A stretch of DNA of 64,000 nt from assembly GCA_003550325.1 (NCBI GenBank), contig QKWP01000239.1, forward strand, positions 95,737 through 159,736, read 5' to 3'. The stretch is from Gigaspora rosea (Eukaryota > Glomeromycota > Glomeromycetes > Diversisporales > Gigasporaceae). The translations under genes and the position numbers were made by a program. Of this stretch, positions 22,096 to 34,300 are shown in pieces. Position 1 is the stretch's first letter; every line of letters starts with the position of its first letter. A model generated the notes under the pieces. The model was given only the letters and a program-made list of their open reading frames with translations. It was not told where the DNA came from and searched no databases.

Positions 22096-24511
22096 TACAA
22101 TAAGCCCACATTCACAAAATAATTATTTTCTCAAAGTAGGATGCCACAACATTAACGGGCGTAAAAGTAATAGATTCAAAAGTGTCATAATATCAGAATG
22201 GACATTAGAAGAGAATCTAGATATTATTGGTATTGCGGAAACAAATATTAGTAGTAAAGAAAGGGTTTTTTTGGACTTTAATAGAGATAATTTTGTTGGT
22301 TTTTGGTCAAATACGGAAAAAAAAAAGAAAAAAGGATCTGGTGTAGGGCTTCTGATTAACAAAAAATGGGAGAGGCACCTAGGTCAAGTTAAGAAAGATT
22401 CACCATACTATTTAGAAGCGATATTTCTCTTTAAGCAACTAGAGCTAATAATCATTATGGTATATATACCACCAAACAATAAAGAAATCACAAGGGCAAT
22501 TCAACAAAGAATCGTTAAAAAAGTAGCCCAAGGATTTCAAAGAAACCAATATATTATCATGGGGGGATTTTAATTATGTTTCTAATCAAACCCTAAACAG
22601 GAAATACTCAAGGTCGCAGCACAAAAAATTCCCTTTGTACAAATGGTTGTATAAGCAAGAGTTCGTAGATTCGTATCGAGTAATCAACCCAGATAGCAAG
22701 GAATTTACATGTTCAAGACAGGATCAAAGCTCAAGGATAGATCAAATTTGAATATCAAAGGAGCTTGGCCTAGGAATTGTGGAAGCTAAAATAGAGGAAA
22801 TGAGTACATAGACAGATAGTGACCATAATGCAGCCATAGTAAAGATTCACCTTGGGCATTTGATTGAGAAAAAGAACTTTTCCACAATAAGGCAACATGG
22901 ACAAAAAAGAACAATTTACCTTTATGACAAAGCAAGCACAGAAGATTGGGAAAACTATGTGACAGTTCTTCAAAGTTCCTTAAAAGATAACCAGGCCATA
23001 AAGAGAATAAATATAGTACAATCAGGATCTGTTGTAGAAAAGAAAGAACTTGATCAAACGTGGGATATCATTCATAATGCAATAATAAAAGCAGCCAACC
23101 AAACCTTACCAAGGAAAAAAGTATTAAACACAGGCTGTAGTAGGAAAAAATCCAGAACAAAAACGGATCTGAAAAAAAGCATACTGGATTTGGGCAAGGT
23201 TATTAGAAATATCTGTGACAATAAAACTTCTCAATCAAATATTAGCATAATAGTTTCAGCAAACAATACTATTTTGAACATAAATAGAACCCTAGATATA
23301 GAAATAGATATGCTACAAGCCCAAAATCTAGACGAAGGAGAGCAGGACTTAAGAGGATGGAAAAAATCTTGGAGAAAAAATGCTTATTAGAGAATACAAG
23401 TAGTAGAAACAAGGAAATTTAGGAAAAGATCGGAAAATAGTGCGAGATAATAGCTAACAACCAGAGGCAAATGCTGAATAGTCTGTTAAATAAGCCATAC
23501 AATAAAATCGTGCTTAACAAAATAATTATAGAAAATCAAGATTATAGTTGAGAACTCATTACAGAACCTAAAGATGTTATGCAGCATACAGAAAAACACT
23601 TTCAAACTCAGTACAAAAAAAGAAATACAAATCCAAACCGCATGTTCCAAGCATGGAAAGAAATATATAAACCTTTAAGTTTCATACAAGAGAATTGGTA
23701 TAAGGACCTTCTACAAGAAATATCTGAAGAAGAATGGAACCAAATGCTAAGTAGCTTAAGTTTAAAATCGGCACCAGGTATTTCGGGAATAAGTTATATT
23801 CTAATAAAGAAAGCAGATAGCAAAACACATGCTATTTTTAGAAATTTTGCACTAGCATGTATACAAACCGGTTTGATCCCAAATAAGTGAAAAGTGGCTC
23901 AACTATATGCAATTCCCAAAAATGAAGATTGGGAGTACAATCTCAATAATATAAGGCCCATTGCACTTTTAGAAATGTTTAGGAAATGTGGCACAAAAAT
24001 CTTCACAATGCATCTCTCAAGAATTTTTAAAGAAAATGCAGTGCTAAGGGAATTCAATTTCGCTGGACTTCCGGGTTGCTCAACAGAAGCTCCTATACAT
24101 ATTATAAATTCGATTATAGGAGAAGCATTGGAAAAAAGAAAAGAGCTTTGGATACTCCTGCAAGATATGCAAAAAGCTTTCAATTCGGTGTCATTAGAGA
24201 TGCTAGAAAAAGCTCTTTTACAATTAAAGCTTCCGTCTACTGCAATTAATTTCATTTTAGACCTTTTTGGTGAACGTCAGCTTAAAATTATTATGGCCCT
24301 TGGACTTAGCAACGGCTTTAAGGCCATAGATGGAATAGACCAGGGTGAAATAGTATCACCCCTGGTCTAGAGGGTTTTCTATGATCCGCTTTTGTGTTAT
24401 GTACAAAATGAAACCAATCTGGGCTACGATCTGAGTTTAGGTAAACATGAGGCATATCCTATGAACTATTCAACCCGATGTGCTGCAATTGCTTATGCTG
24501 ACGATACAACG

Positions 24512-25108
24512 CAGTGATGGACAAAACCCATGTCACTTGGGGGTTTTAATTGTGACCTTAGTCATCTAGTCATGTTATATTATGTCACGATATACTTAGT
24601 CACTTTGTCATGAATGAAATGACAAAATCACATGTAAATAAAAAATAATATAAAATGATATATGTCACTATGTCACTTAATCATGTGTCACTTAAATAGC
24701 CAATAAAAATTAGATTTTTATTAAATTTAAAAATATTATGCAATACGTGATATAAGGCCAATCAAATTGTTTGTTTTGATCGACACAGATCAGCCCGACA
24801 AAGAAAAAAAGAAGAAAGAAAGCGAGAAAACAAAGAATACAAGAAAACTAATGCCTAAACCTATATTGATGCACTAATAAAAAATGTCGGGAAGGTGATT
24901 TACCTATAAAACATGCCCTAACCCTAACCCCGAACCAACCCTTACCCTAACTTTAACTAAATAGTCAAAAACATATGATGCACAATGCTTTAAACGTTCC
25001 CTTTATAATTATTTAAGTGACTTGTCACCTAATTTTTTAGAGTAACAAATGATTAGTGACAAAGTCATCTAAGTTATCATAGTCATCAAATGTGACTGTC
25101 CATCACTG
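24512..25108. mobile_element. hAT-type MITE inserted behind the LINE YADD motif
   Basis: 597 bp with perfect 12-bp inverted repeats CAGTGATGGACA/TGTCCATCACTG and a perfect 8-bp target duplication ATACAACG (24504-24511 and 25109-25116). Subterminal regions are rich in TGTCAC and AGTCA words, likely transposase sites. The middle (about 24905-24960) holds CCCTAACCCTAACCCCGAAC, a telomere-like block. No coding capacity. Confidence 0.95.
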
Positions 25109-26079
25109 ATACAACGTGGGTAGCCAGTAACAAGCAACAGCTAGAAGTGACCTTAAAGATTGCGGAGGAGTTCTACAAGATAAATAATATTAAAATCAAC
25201 CCCAAGAAGTCTAAGTTAGTAGCACTCAATACAAGAGAGGAAAAGTCAATCTTTTTATCACAAAACAAAATCGTAGCAGAAGGGAGAGATACCCTAGTGT
25301 GATTTTTAGGTGTTTGGTTCAATCAGAGGAAAAATGAGAAGCTTATAAAAGCAAAAGCGAAATGGATTATGCAACAATTTTGTAAAACATTATATTATAA
25401 AAAATTGACGCTTAGCCAACTCTCATACATCAATAACATGTGTATTCTTCTCAAATTGAGCTACATTTTACAAACAACCAATCTTTCACAGAAGAACTTA
25501 GATGAAATTCAGCAACCTTTTTTAAGAATGGTAAAAAACAAAATAGAATTTACACGTTCAACAAGTAACTGCCTAGTTACTCACAAAAATCTAGGCAACT
25601 GTAAGAAGCTTAGCGATGAAGTTTTTACAAAGCAAATAACAGGCCTGATATATAGGTTAAATAGTACAGGAATCGAGACAAACGTCACGAAGAAACGCAT
25701 AACACAAGGTTGGTTTTTAGTAGCGCTAAGTAAAAGATCTCCTAAAGAGTCAGACATAGTAACTCTAGAAAAATTATGGAAAGACAATTTGGACTACTCA
25801 ATCTGTTTTAAAGCAAAAGAAAGAAATCTCAAAATAACACTTACTGAAGACACTATCACTCCAGAAATCTCTTTGGTCAAGATAAGGAGTTTACTATCAC
25901 CAAAAAGCTTTTATTGTTCATACAAGTACATAAACTAATTTAGTCTGACATATATTGGGCAATTAATCAACTTTGAAGGGAAAAATATGATTACTTGGCA
26001 ACAATTAAAAAAAGTCTTAGGCCTTTCAAGTCAAGGAAAGAAAGCTTATTGATTCGCGAAATAGAAAGAGAGATAATTA

Positions 26080-26228
26080 GGGCAGTGTCATTAATCATCT
26101 GATTATTTTTTATCAGAGGCCTACCCCCCTCACCTATTTTTTAATATACATATAGTCAGGTTCTTATATATAATTTCAACTTTTTTTGACCCCCCCTCTA
26201 GAAAATCACCTAATTTTTGTTACTCCCC
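26080..26228 (-). mobile_element. Tourist-like MITE, copy 2, in the LINE
   Basis: 149 bp, reverse orientation to copies 1 and 3, starting GGGCAGTGTCATTAATCATC and ending TTTGTTACTCCCC. Flanked by TTA on both sides (26077-26079 and 26229-26231). Confidence 0.85.
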
Positions 26229-27950
26229 TTATAGATACAGACACAAAAGAAATTGTAGCAAGTCTTAATCTGTTAGAACCGAACTCGCTAGCCCTGAAGA
26301 TCAAAAAGACCTTCATTTCAGAGGACCGATGGGTAAAGGACTGGGTCGTATATAATAGTGATATAAGCAAACAAGAATATGGTAGAATAACAGAAGGGTA
26401 AAAAAGAAGTGTTTGTTGAACATTGGCGTGATAGTTTATCTCAAAAGTCATCAAATGTCTGCATTGTCAAATGCGAAGGCTGTCAAATTGGTGAAGAAAG
26501 TAGTAAAGGTGTTTGTGCAAGCTGGATCAAGAAGGAAGATGTCGTAGGGGTGCTTCCAAGGTCATATAGAGAAGAAGATAAACGTAAATTTCTAATAAAT
26601 TTAGATATGGTTTCTGGTGCAAGGAAAAAGAAAAGAATAAGTAGTATAGGTTCAAAAGAACAATTTTCAGTAATATTAGCATAGTCAATTGTTTGAAAAT
26701 AGAATTAATTTTGAAGGAAAAGCTAGAGAGTGAAACAAAGTATCTTTTAGTAAATAGTTTTAGGAAAAATTTAGATAGAAAATGTGAACATTTCATTTTT
26801 TACACAGACGGTTCTTTAGTAGAAAGTTTGAGTAACTTTAATCCCTATTACACGATGGGAGCTGGGTGGGTTCAAATAAGTGACACAGAGGAAGAAATTT
26901 TGGATACAATGTCAATTAAAGCGTTTCAATAGCCATCATCAACAAAGGCAGAACTCATAGCAATATGGACCATGCTCTTAACAATTCCAAGCGAAGCAGA
27001 AGTTATAGTTTACACAGATAGTCTGGCAGCAATCAGTGCGATGGAAACAGGATTCTCTCTTGAACCAGCAAGAAGGGTGCAAAAGCGGTCTAATTTTCTT
27101 CTGACGGAAAAAATTATAGATCTAATAAAAACTAAAAACATTACCCTTGAGCTCAATAAGGTGAAAGCGCACAGCAACAATAAATGGAACAACTTGGCTG
27201 ACAAACTAGCAAAGAAAGGTTGTAAAGCATCAGAAACAATTCAAGTAGAATTAGAAGAAAGTTCAAGATTCCAAAGTATCTTATTTTGGAAAAATTGGCT
27301 AGTAGAGATGCTGCCTCGAGCTTTTATCAAAACACTCAACAACATGTATATAGGTGCTGAGTGGCATCTTTCACAAAGTTTGTGTAGTATAGTACAAAAC
27401 AATATTTACAATGACAAAAGCTGGTCGATGTTTTGGAAGAAGCTCAAGGAAGTAACCGGTATACGAGGTTTAACAATCAGAAGAAGTAAAAAAGCTTGTT
27501 TTATTATCAAGTGCTTTTCAGAAAATCTACCTCTTCTTGAGCTATTAAATAGGAGAAGACCTGACTTATACGAATCTTCAAATTGTCTGAGCTGCAATAC
27601 AGAAACCAAGGAAGTACATAATCATTTGGTGGAATGTGAAGGCTACGAAATTTCATGGTGGAGTATTCAATCGATAGTAGCAGAATTTGCTTGAAACAAC
27701 CTGTCAAAAGACATTCGAAAACAACTGCCCAAACAGAAGCTAATGAATCTAATTTTTGGAGAAAATCAAGAGAAGATAATTAGCATACAAAAAGGTTTGA
27801 TTAAGGGTTTGTTCTGTTACAAAGCTCAGTTAAGAATTCAGAAGCAGCTTCGCTCTAACAGAATAACGAATCGCATTATTGAAGATGTTTTAAACATAAT
27901 ATGAAACAGTCTTTTTAAAATTATTTGGAAAGACCGTTGCCAGACAGTAA

Positions 27951-28184
27951 ATGAATGAGAGAAAAAAAGTGGCATTGTACAAAAAGAAAAACAGAGGAAA
28001 AAGGCTAGACAGAAGGGAGAAAAAAAGAAGAATGAAGAAAGCAAAATTTCAGAAGGCCAGAAGGAATAAAAAGAAGTGGAAAGAAAAGGTTTTAGAAAGA
28101 TTAAAAATAATGGGAAATTTAGTAAAAGAAGGGATGTTAGGCTTCATCGAGAGAAGTAAAAAGCCCTTTTGGTATGGCTACTGA
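27951..28184 (+). other. short basic open frame near the LINE 3' end
   Basis: A 77-codon frame almost entirely Lys/Arg (NERKKVALYKKKNRGKRLDR...). It lies between ORF2 and the LINE 3' UTR. It may be the last, frame-shifted part of ORF2 or an A-rich 3' region; I see no independent evidence of a gene. Confidence 0.3.
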
Positions 28185-28499
28185 TGGGTCACCACCGAAA
28201 CCTGTTTCTTTAGGGAAACAGTGCGACAGAATACACTTAGGTCCTTTATAGGAAACCAAGTGGTGTTAGGCTTATATGAGAAAGAACCGAATATCTTGTA
28301 AATTTATTTTAGCATAGTATTCTTTTGTTCACTCGCAAGTATCTAGCAGACTCGTCAAAAAATAAAAAAAAAAAAGATAAAAATGACAATAAAGAGAGGG
28401 AATACAAAATATCGCCTGTATTTAAATATTTTTGATTAATATCAAAAAATTTCTAATGTAATCAAATTGCTTTTGCATGTTCATTAAAATTTTTTTTTT

Positions 28500-31232
28500 A
28501 CTATTTAAAAACATTCGTTTAAAGTAATCAATCAAAAAAATATACAATTAATATTTTCAAATATATTTTAATTTATATTTTAATTAAAAAATAAATTATT
28601 TTAAATTTACTAGAATTACAGATTTTTGATAATAAAACCGTTCACGACAATTGCTTAAAGGTTTTAGCTCTATTTTAAATTAAAAATTAATCTGCTTTGA
28701 AAACAAATGACCATTTATAGTAAATGCATATTGTGTATTATTCTTTTGTTTAGTAAATGCATTCCTGATTTTTAATTTATATTTTTATGTAATTGAGTAT
28801 TTTCAATTAACAATACACATGCTAATGTATTTAAGGGGATTATTAGATGTAAATAAAAAAGTTTTTATTTAATTTTTATACTTTTGTCTCATCCAATTGA
28901 ATTTTATTTTTAGATGGTTTCGAAGTATTTCGAAACATTGCAAATACTAAAATATATTAAATTTGCAAATTTTGTTAACATTATTCAAAATTTATTATTT
29001 TAATTTGCGATGATTTCAAATAAACTAGGAATGTGATCATTTGAATCTGTGTAATCAGTCAAAATATATACATATATTAATTAATTATTTTCAGATATAT
29101 TTTAATTAATTTGAATATATTCGAAATATTTGATAATTTTATCGTTATTAAAAAATTAAATTATTTTAATTTACTTGAATTACATTTATATTTAGATTTT
29201 AAATACTTTGAAATTGTTTTCGATTGATAAAACTGTTTACGACAATTGTTTTAAAAGTTTTAGCTCCATTTTTAAATTTAATATTATTTATACAATATTT
29301 AAAAATTTAATAAAAATTAATCCGCTTTGAAAACAAATGATCATTTATAGTAAATGCATATTGTACATCATTCTTTTGTTTATTAAATGTATTCCTGATT
29401 TTTTATTTATATTTTTATGTAATCGAGTTTTTTCAATTAACAATACACATGCTAATGTAATAATTGAAATTATGGAAATTATTAAATGTAAATAAAAAAG
29501 GATTTATTATTACTTTTTGTCTCATTTATTATTCGTCTAATTGAATTTTATTTTTAAATGATTTCAAAATATTTCGAAATTTTGTGCTAATATTGAAATA
29601 TATTAAATTTGGAAATTTTGTTAACATTATTCAAAATTTATTTTTTCAACCCGCGTCCAAATAAACAAGGAATGTGATCATTTGAATCTGTGTAATTAGT
29701 CAAAATATATATACATATATTAATTAATTATTTTCAGATATATTTTAATTAATTCAAATATATTTGAAATATTTGATAATTTTATTGTTATTAAAAAATT
29801 ATTATTATTTTTTTTTTTTGTGTCAAAGTTCCCACTTTGGGTGAGAGTTTATTTAATCAAGCCTGTGGATCAAGGACGCCTCTTTGGGCGCACCCATAAT
29901 TGAATTACATTGAATGAGAGTACAACTAGCCACACGTACAACTTTTGGTTGTCTAATTTAAGTAGTCCGCCCGAAGGTTCTACACTAGTTGCCATACCTA
30001 CAACCCGACTAGGGGATTGCCTATTTAAACCCTCTGGTCCAAGCTTCGCATGTCAATCCTACTTGTAATCACCAGTACAGACCTCAAATACATTAGTCAG
30101 TCGAAAACAGTACCAGATGCTAACTACATCCCCTTAGGACTAATTTATCCTCGCGGGTAAACTTGGTAGAGCAGTCCCTGGCCCACACAGGTATTACCTA
30201 CACTTTGGTAACTTACGCACTCATCGAGGCAAGCAACTTGCAGTCAGGGGATACCCAACCGCTACCATTACCTACTTCTGCCCTTATAAGGTTCACTCTA
30301 ACCCCGGTACCTACCATCACTTTCCTACCGGTCCTTCACCGTTTTCCCAAACTTCCAATCCAGTTGGCCCGGAAGGGTTGATCTACCCGGCATTAGGTGC
30401 CATTATGGTTTTTCTCTCCTTGGTCCCCAATTCCTCAACATAGGTCCTTTCCTCCGGTGCGACTCCGGCGACCAGGTTGGTAGACCTTGTCCCCAAGGAC
30501 AACGTCCAGTTCCCTGGCTTCGGTCCAATATTCCAGTTTTGGTTAGCACCGTAGAAGATCAGAGCTACCTCCTTACTCGGAAATTGCCAAATGGGTTTCT
30601 GTTTCTCCGGTTCCTTGGATTTGTCTGTATCACAAGACACAACTTCGCCCGAAAGCTCCCATTCAAGATGGTAACCAAGGACTACAGGTGATGTACCCAA
30701 CCGATCGACAAGAAACAGTTACCGGAACACAGGTATATTTTTTCAAAAGCGTCGCCAGTGGGATTTGAACTCAAGACCTGCCACTTGGGGTGACAACTTA
30801 CCAACTTCCCTAAGTCGCCACACCCTTTAAAAAATTATTTTTAATTTATTTGAATTACATTTATATTTAGATTTTTAATACTTTTGAAATTGTTTTCGAT
30901 TAATAAAACCGCTCACGACAATTGCTTTAAAAATTTTAGCTCTATTTTTAAATTGAAATATTATTTATACTATATTTAGAGATTAGCAAATATTTTAATA
31001 AAAACTAATCCACTTTGAAAACAAAATGACTATTTATAGTAAATGCATATTGTACATTATTCTTTTTAGTAAATGCATTCCTGATTTTTAATTTATATTT
31101 TTATGTAATCGAGTCAATACAATACATATGCTAATGTAATAATTGAAAATTAAGGGTATTATTAATTAAATAAAGTTTTATTATTAAAATTTTTATGCTT
31201 TTTGTCTCATTGTCTAATTGATTTTATTTTAA
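28500..31232. repeat. satellite-like tandem array, about 0.6 kb period, left part
   Basis: The word TTCACGACAATTGCTT or close variants occurs at 28641, 29236 and 30912. The same order of other words (AGTAAATGCATATTG, AATACACATGCTAATGTA, GGAATGTGATCATTTGAA) is repeated around each. The first spacing is 595 bp; the second is about 0.65 kb after subtracting the retroelement at 29804-30826. The array continues at 36597 after the 5.36 kb DDE element. Confidence 0.8.
29804..30826 (-). mobile_element. tRNA-headed, poly(A)-tailed retroelement (SINE-like), 1.0 kb
   Basis: On the minus strand the element begins with a tRNA-like head (30826 to about 30753): A-box-like TGGCGACTTAGGGAAGTTGG, an anticodon-like stem TGTCA/TGGCA, and a B-box-like GAGTTCAAATCCC. 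It ends in a poly(A) run (29804-29819 on the plus strand is T-rich). A 13-bp direct repeat TTAAAAAATTATT flanks it exactly (29791-29803 and 30827-30839). It is far more GC-rich than its surroundings. At 1023 bp it is long for a SINE and no credible protein is encoded; the two open frames inside (30163-30381, 30383-30700) lack motifs. Pol III transcription is inferred from the head. Two older relatives lie at 5600-7323. Confidence 0.85.
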
Positions 31233-31399
31233 TTCGTGATCCGTATGCAGATCAGTGAATTTTAATATTAAAATGCGGAGATAATTAACTTAAAGGTTTT
31301 GAACTTGTATTAGAATCTACTAAAGTTTACTAGACAATTTTTTTTTTACATGCCAAACACAAAGAATATACAATTTTATTACTTTCTTGCGGTATTTGA

Positions 31400-34300
31400 G
31401 AAGAAGGTTTGCATTTTGAACCTTTTTGCCATAATTGGTGGCTTCCCCGACCCATTGATAAAACAAATGAAATAATCCCGCTATATCCTATTCAATTGTA
31501 TTTCAAAACATTAGTCACATTAAAAGCGCGTGAATTTATTACTGAAGTAGTTCAATCTAATTCTGCTTTTGGTCCATACCCCGGGTACATTTGTAAATGT
31601 GGTGATATTCAAAGTGATATATGCGAAACAGCTACAGTAGCTATTTTTCTATATATCATCAAGTTTTCAAAACCAAGACAAAATTTTCAGGTCCAGAAGT
31701 TCTAGGATTTGATAAAACAATTATTACAGACAAATTACTGTCAGATTTACCCTTTCGACCTTATAATTTTCAACTTGGGATCCTTCGAATTTGGATAGTA
31801 AAAATTGAGTGCTCTAATAAAATTACAACGAATTTAGCAGGCCCCAGATTTAAATCAGCTTTCATATATTAATATAATAAAAGTCGGGCTTTGTTTTTTC
31901 AAGAAATTGATAAAAATCGCTGCAGAGTAACAATTTACTACGAATACAATGCATATATAGACTTTATTGAACAAAATCCGGATTTAGTTTGGTTAAAAAT
32001 TGGAATTCTACAGAAATATAATGGAAATCAACTTTTTGGATTAACTAATCAATATACAACAAACCTTATACAAGCAGCTCAAATCCTGTGTTGTACCTTG
32101 AATGAATGAAATAACAAAGAAATAATGACTAACATTTACAATTATCATCTTAAATGTTGTATAATGGCGAATATAAATTGGTATCAATTTTTTAGCAATT
32201 GGTTAGAACAACCAAATACAATTATTGAATTAAGGTCGGCCCTGCAGCTGATCTACCCAATAGAACATGAAATTGGAGAACGGGAATTTCGAGCCTGGAA
32301 AGCAATACTAAAAAATGTTGGTTGTTTTGATATTACCCCATATGAAAAAGATCAGTCAAACGTAAGTAGCCATTTTAATAAATTTTACAATTTATATGTA
32401 TACTTAATTGATTTGAATTGATTTCTATAGTTCGAGTTTTGGTCTTGGTCCATTACTCCGGATAGTGATAGAAGTTCTTTGTCTACATTATATGATCTTG
32501 GATTTGTTACATCAGCTTCCTTATACTCCTCTACGAATACTTTTTGGAATTCTTTTCACAATTCTTTGGAAATTAATAAATGCGGCATAGATGGGTGTTG
32601 ACAGGTATTGTTTATAATTGCAAATGATTTCAACTATGAAATTATTAAAAAAAATTTAGGCGTAAGTAGCCTGTTTGAACTTATTACCACTATACCAATT
32701 TTACTTCACTTTTTAAGTTTTCTATTTTTTTTAGGTTTCGAACGATTTAATTCGTGCTGCACGAAAGCATGCACACATTTATGGACCCAGAGAATTAGTT
32801 ACTAACAAACCTGTAATTAAACATGAAAAAATGTCGTCAGAAAAAAATACACAATTTTCAATCTTTTTTGATGGACAAAGCTAATGTCATACTAATGTCA
32901 TAATGAGCTCATACAAAACTGACACTATTACAAATGAACCAGTATATTACCTAAAAAATTCAAAAGATGTACTATGAAACAAATTTCATGAAGAATACCT
33001 GAATAGAATGCGCCATACTAGTTTTTACACTAGGTTGGAAGGAAATAAATACATCTATCAAGAAGATTTGGGTGAATTATGGCATATATGTTCACAATAT
33101 AGCTACGAAATATTTTTAGATCTCACCTCGCTAATTCAAAAACATGTAGTAGAACATGTAATTCAGGTAATTAAGTATGATAGTATTATTAATTTTCTGG
33201 GAAAAAATTATAGCAGAGATTCCTGATGATTATAGAATGCAGATGGCCCGAAGGATCATCTGCATTATATGATCATTGGGAATCTTTACTATGTTGGTTG
33301 GATCTGTTGTTATTAGGTATAGAAATTCAACTTAAATAGCGTGGGATCCTGATTGGACAATATCGAAACTTGTGGGTGGTTGATATAGCAAGACTTTCTC
33401 ATAATTGGTTACATCCTATTAGTTAATAATGTGATTTACCAAACAACAAAAACGGGCCAGTCTGGTCGATAATGAAAACTCAGGTCCTAAAGATGAAAGA
33501 CTTGAGGAACAAACAATAAGTTTGACGAACAAAAAACTTGGAACAGTTCGAAAAATTTTCTCCTAACTAGCATTTTTCAACTGGATACTCCCTCTGCCCG
33601 GACTCTTTTTAACAGACTTCGGCCACAAAATTTTTCTGATCTTGTGATTTTCCTTTCCATTAACCGATCCAGCACCAGAAAAAAGGCCGAAGAATCGTCC
33701 CAAACCCACTAGCAATATATTGGCCCAAATTTTTCTATGCAAAAAAGATGGTATATCAACTTTTGCCTGATGATCATGGGATGCTAAAGCGACCAAAGAG
33801 AGCCAAAGAAAGCTAAGGAAAGGAATATTGGCGACCACAGGGAGCCAGGAAGGAGGAACGAAACAATGTGAAGTGGCAGCAAGCAAATAAAAGCAAACAT
33901 CAAAATAAAAAGAGTGACCATTACTGCGCTGTGCCGCTTTTGCTACTTATGGGCTGCCCGGAAACTCAACAGATCATCAGATTGATATCGATGTTTCAAG
34001 ATGCCATCAATATCCCTAACTATGCTTACCGACTTTTAACAGAACAATCCCAAAATTCCTGATTGGATTTAGGTTGGCATTTAGCCTAGTGGTTTGTAGA
34101 TCTTATAAAATTATTAGCTGCACACTTTTCACTTAATGAACGGCTACTGTTCATTAGTAAAAATTCAAATTTGATCATTTTGGTCCTGCCGACCAGTATT
34201 CCGACCAGGAATTTCCTGTATGAATTCATCATTATAATTTTTCATATGATTATTTGCAACTGGGAATCTTCCTATGAAAGATTCCCAGCCAAGCATAGGA

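Larger units (their letters stand above)
22037..27960 (+). pseudogene. LINE ORF2: endonuclease, reverse transcriptase, RNase H (multiply broken)
   Basis: Target-primed reverse transcription enzyme. The EEP endonuclease is at 22127-22830 (CHNINGR, IIGIAETNISS, GSGVGLLIN, MVYIPPNN, MGGF where one extra G shifts frame, then TDSDHNA). RT is at 23579-25400: SAPGISGISY, KVAQLYAIPK, GLPGCSTEAPI, DMQKAFNSV (usual second Asp replaced by Asn), GIDQGEIVSPL, then YADDTT. The YADD box ends at a hAT insertion and the protein resumes at 25117 with WVASNKQQLE. RNase H is at 26693-27240 (Asp in YTDGSL, Glu in KAELIAIW, Asp in YTDSLAAI, Asp in NLADKLAK). A CxxC...H...C finger follows at about 27587-27640. In-frame stops at 22749, 22809, 23888, 24368, 25300 and 26930 all sit where Trp fits. 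Confidence 0.85.
19910..28379 (+). mobile_element. non-LTR (LINE) retrotransposon with RNase H, decayed and interrupted
   Basis: ORF1 remnant, endonuclease, reverse transcriptase, RNase H, a terminal zinc finger and an A-rich tail (about 28355-28379) occur in the order expected for Tad/I-type LINEs. The 3' UTR after 28184 contains a hairpin, CCTGTTTC/GAAACAG. Two DNA elements are nested inside, a hAT MITE (24512-25108) and a Tourist-like MITE (26080-26228). Removing both restores the reading frame across the first one. The 5' limit is approximate and lies near the GA microsatellite. Confidence 0.8.

Noticed and set aside
22000-27700. Idea that TGA encodes tryptophan here (mollicute endobacterium or mitochondrial DNA)
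   Set aside because: TAG also replaces Trp, the intact genes have spliceosomal introns and normal Trp codons, and the elements are eukaryotic LINEs.
30163-30700. Two open frames inside the GC-rich retroelement
   Set aside because: Opposite strands, no motifs; best explained by the low stop-codon density of GC-rich DNA.
30753-30826. A functional tRNA gene
   Set aside because: The acceptor and T stems do not pair properly and it forms the head of a longer retroposed unit.
33563-33886. 107-codon minus-strand frame with hydrophobic stretches
   Set aside because: It lies inside the DDE transposon on the opposite strand to its gene and shows no signal peptide or family motif I can support.
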